A stretch of DNA of 64,000 nt, taken from the NCBI GenBank assembly GCA_944376205.1, contig CALWBV010000005.1:1-64000 (forward strand), written 5' to 3'. The stretch is from an uncultured Christensenellaceae bacterium (lineage in GTDB: Bacteria; Bacillota; Clostridia; Christensenellales; UBA3700). Within the stretch, counting starts at the first letter, position 1; every line of letters begins with the position of its first letter. The notes beneath the pieces were generated by a model that was not told the origin of the DNA, made no database searches, and worked only from the letters and a program-made list of their open reading frames with translations. Made by a program: the position numbers and the translations under genes. This document shows positions 62,240-64,000 of the stretch, in pieces.

Positions 62240-64000
62240 ATGGAAAAAGAAATTAAAAAGACTTCCGCCGCAAAAGAAGGCGAAAAGAAAATAAACACAC
62301 AAAAAACATCCGCTAAAAAACCGTCAGTCAAAAGCTCGGACAAAAAGACGGCGCAAAAACCCGCCGCTAAAAAAACCGTCAGCCAAAAACTCGGACAAAA
62401 AGACGACTACAACGCTGCCGAAAAATTCATGAAGGACAGCAAACCCAAAAAAGAAAATTTTATAAAAGAATTGTTGAAAGAGGTCTCCAAAAAGAATACC
62501 AAGACTCAAGACGAACCTCAAAGCGAATACATTATCGAATTGCAAGGTCTTACCAAGCAATACGGCAGCAAGACCGTTGTCAACGACATGAACCTCAAGA
62601 TTAAAAAGGGAGAATTCGTAACTTTCCTCGGACCTTCCGGTTGCGGAAAGACAACGACTTTGAGAATGATTGCGGGATTTGAAATCCCCACGTCCGGCAA
62701 GGTACTTTTCGACGGCAAGGATATCGCTAAACTCCCTCCCCACAAAAGACCCGTCAATACGGTATTCCAGAAATATGCCCTTTTCCCTCATCTCAATGTC
62801 TTCAACAACATTGCATTCGGTCTCAAACTAAAGAAAATCGACGTTACCTATACCAAAAAGACGGGCGAAAAGGCTATCAAACAAGTAAAACTCAAGGATT
62901 TTCTCGTAGATCCTAATACGGGCGTTCCCGATTTTTCCATTGCCGACAAGGATTACTATTCCTTTATCGACAAAGGATACGTAAAACTCTGCAAAATCAA
63001 AAAGACAGTTGACAAGATGACCAAAAAAGGCAGAGTCAGCAAAGTAGTCAACGGTTACAAATACTTTATTGACGAAAAAGTCAGACGTGCGCTCAAAATA
63101 GTAGGACTCAGCGACTATGAAACGAGAGACGTAGATTCCCTCTCGGGCGGTCAGCAACAGAGAGTTGCCATAGCACGCGCAATCGTCAACGAACCCAAAG
63201 TTCTGCTCCTCGACGAACCTCTCGGCGCTCTCGACCTCAAGATGCGTCAGGAGATGCAGATCGAACTCAAGGAAATGCATAAAACTCTCGGCATAACATT
63301 TATATACGTTACGCACGACCAGGAAGAAGCCCTCACGATGAGCGACACCATTGTCGTCATGAAAGACGGCGTTATCTGCCAGGAAGGCTCACCTATCGAT
63401 ATATACAACGAACCCCGCACTGCATACGTTGCCGACTTTATCGGAGAATCGAATATCCTCAACGGCATTATGCTCGACGACTACAAAGTCAGAATGGTTG
63501 ACGTAGACTTCGACTGCGTAGACGCAGGTTTCGGCAAGAATACTCCCGTTGACGTTGTCGTACGTCCCGAGGATATCGAAATCAGAAAGAAAGACAAGGG
63601 CCTCCTTAACGGTATTATCAAGTCAAGCATGTTCAGAGGCGTACATTACGAGATGGTATGCGAGGCAAATACCTATGAATTTACCATACACAGCACGGTA
63701 GAAGCGCCTGTCGGTAAAGAAGTAGGTCTGTACGTTGCTCCCGAAAACATTCAGATCATGCACAAAGAACACGTTGACAATACTCTTCCTATAGAGTTTT
63801 TGTCCAACACGACTTTCGATCTGCTCGACGCTACATACGAATTCTCGCCTGCCGACTGTTTTGAAAACTGCGAGTACGACTCCGAAAACGATATACTCAA
63901 AATAAACGGCAAAGAATACACTCTCAAAGGTTCCGAAGGCAAGGTCAGCTTCAACTTCTACCATGTAGAGATGACAGACGACGAATACGCAGCTCCCCTT
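62240..64000 (+). CDS. potA: Spermidine/putrescine ABC importer ATPase PotA (partial)
   Basis: The frame stays open to the window end (587 codons). The ATPase has Walker [11 protein letters not shown] (131-140), Q-loop [13 protein letters not shown], signature [14 protein letters not shown] (301-314), Walker [12 protein letters not shown] and [13 protein letters not shown], followed by the PotA-type regulatory domain. The usual length is about 350-380. Two additions are seen: a Lys/Ala/Ser-rich N-terminal extension of about 95 residues and an insertion of about 70 residues (roughly 203-275) between Q-loop and signature. The start follows TAGGAGAATTTACT. potB, potC and potD are expected beyond the window. 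Confidence 0.92.
   Translation, partial: MEKEIKKTSAAKEGEKKINTQKTSAKKPSVKSSDKKTAQKPAAKKTVSQKLGQKDDYNAAEKFMKDSKPKKENFIKELLKEVSKKNTKTQDEPQSEYIIELQGLTKQYGSKTVVNDMNLKIKKGEFVTFLGPSGCGKTTTLRMIAGFEIPTSGKVLFDGKDIAKLPPHKRPVNTVFQKYALFPHLNVFNNIAFGLKLKKIDVTYTKKTGEKAIKQVKLKDFLVDPNTGVPDFSIADKDYYSFIDKGYVKLCKIKKTVDKMTKKGRVSKVVNGYKYFIDEKVRRALKIVGLSDYETRDVDSLSGGQQQRVAIARAIVNEPKVLLLDEPLGALDLKMRQEMQIELKEMHKTLGITFIYVTHDQEEALTMSDTIVVMKDGVICQEGSPIDIYNEPRTAYVADFIGESNILNGIMLDDYKVRMVDVDFDCVDAGFGKNTPVDVVVRPEDIEIRKKDKGLLNGIIKSSMFRGVHYEMVCEANTYEFTIHSTVEAPVGKEVGLYVAPENIQIMHKEHVDNTLPIEFLSNTTFDLLDATYEFSPADCFENCEYDSENDILKINGKEYTLKGSEGKVSFNFYHVEMTDDEYAAPL

Overview
The window reads as chromosome of a low-GC, anaerobic member of the Bacillota, most likely an uncultured gut-type Clostridia. 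The evidence is strong AGGAGG ribosome sites, TTGACA-N17-TATAAT promoters, intrinsic terminators with U-tracts, a tRNA-sensing T-box leader, class III (oxygen-sensitive) ribonucleotide reductase, rubredoxin, a two-subunit transketolase, an iron-type alcohol dehydrogenase and a bacterial nucleoside (BMP-type) ABC importer. I see no phage, IS element, CRISPR array, rRNA or complete tRNA. The placement is inference from gene content, not from a search.

Layout. 1-4.5 kb: a broken tRNA-Ser-like 3' end, a small secreted protein, a YitT membrane protein, and a GPH symporter overlapping a metallophosphoesterase. 4.7-12.5 kb: a PhoP/PhoR-like two-component system, a cysK-luxS operon, a second GPH symporter overlapping an alkaline-phosphatase-superfamily enzyme, and a YhhN-like membrane protein. 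12.6-20.7 kb: a zinc-ribbon membrane protein, prolyl-tRNA synthetase, a ferritin-like protein, split transketolase, and a HAD phosphatase with an alcohol dehydrogenase. 20.9-30 kb: a pair of fused ATPase-permease ABC proteins, an NSS sodium symporter, rubredoxin, a tRNA methyltransferase, and a kinase-fold/XRE pair. 30.3-36.6 kb: a CsoR-type regulator with a His-rich zinc/cadmium ATPase, a TrpB2-type enzyme behind a Trp T-box, and a second two-component system. 36.8-46.6 kb: a four-gene nucleoside importer with an attenuator leader, an ABC-F protein and a ClC transporter. 46.7-54.4 kb: a small membrane protein, an ECF sigma/RsgI-like anti-sigma pair, nrdDG, an Imm5-like protein and dUTPase. 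54.5-64 kb: two G3E (CobW-type) GTPases, two membrane-anchored GH30 glycosidases, xanthine phosphoribosyltransferase, and an XRE-cupin regulator ahead of a partial potA.

How the genes work together. Several modules concern nucleobases and nucleosides (BMP importer, xpt, dut, nrdDG, YjjG-type nucleotidase). A second group handles metals (CsoR/P-type ATPase; the His/Cys-repeat GTPase and its partner). A third covers carbohydrates (two GPH symporters with phosphoesterases, GH30 enzymes, transketolase). Regulation can often be read directly from the DNA: a CsoR-type palindrome, tandem NrdR boxes, twin operators for the XRE-cupin regulator, a T-box with a TGG specifier, and an attenuator behind a 53-codon leader ORF.

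The items most worth following up are the paired G3E GTPases with complementary motif losses, the leader ORF/attenuator of the nucleoside importer, three genes whose promoters predict leaderless mRNAs with identical geometry, two independent GPH symporter-phosphoesterase pairs, and unusual insertions and lysine-rich extensions in ABC ATPases. No finding here is proven to be a new system.
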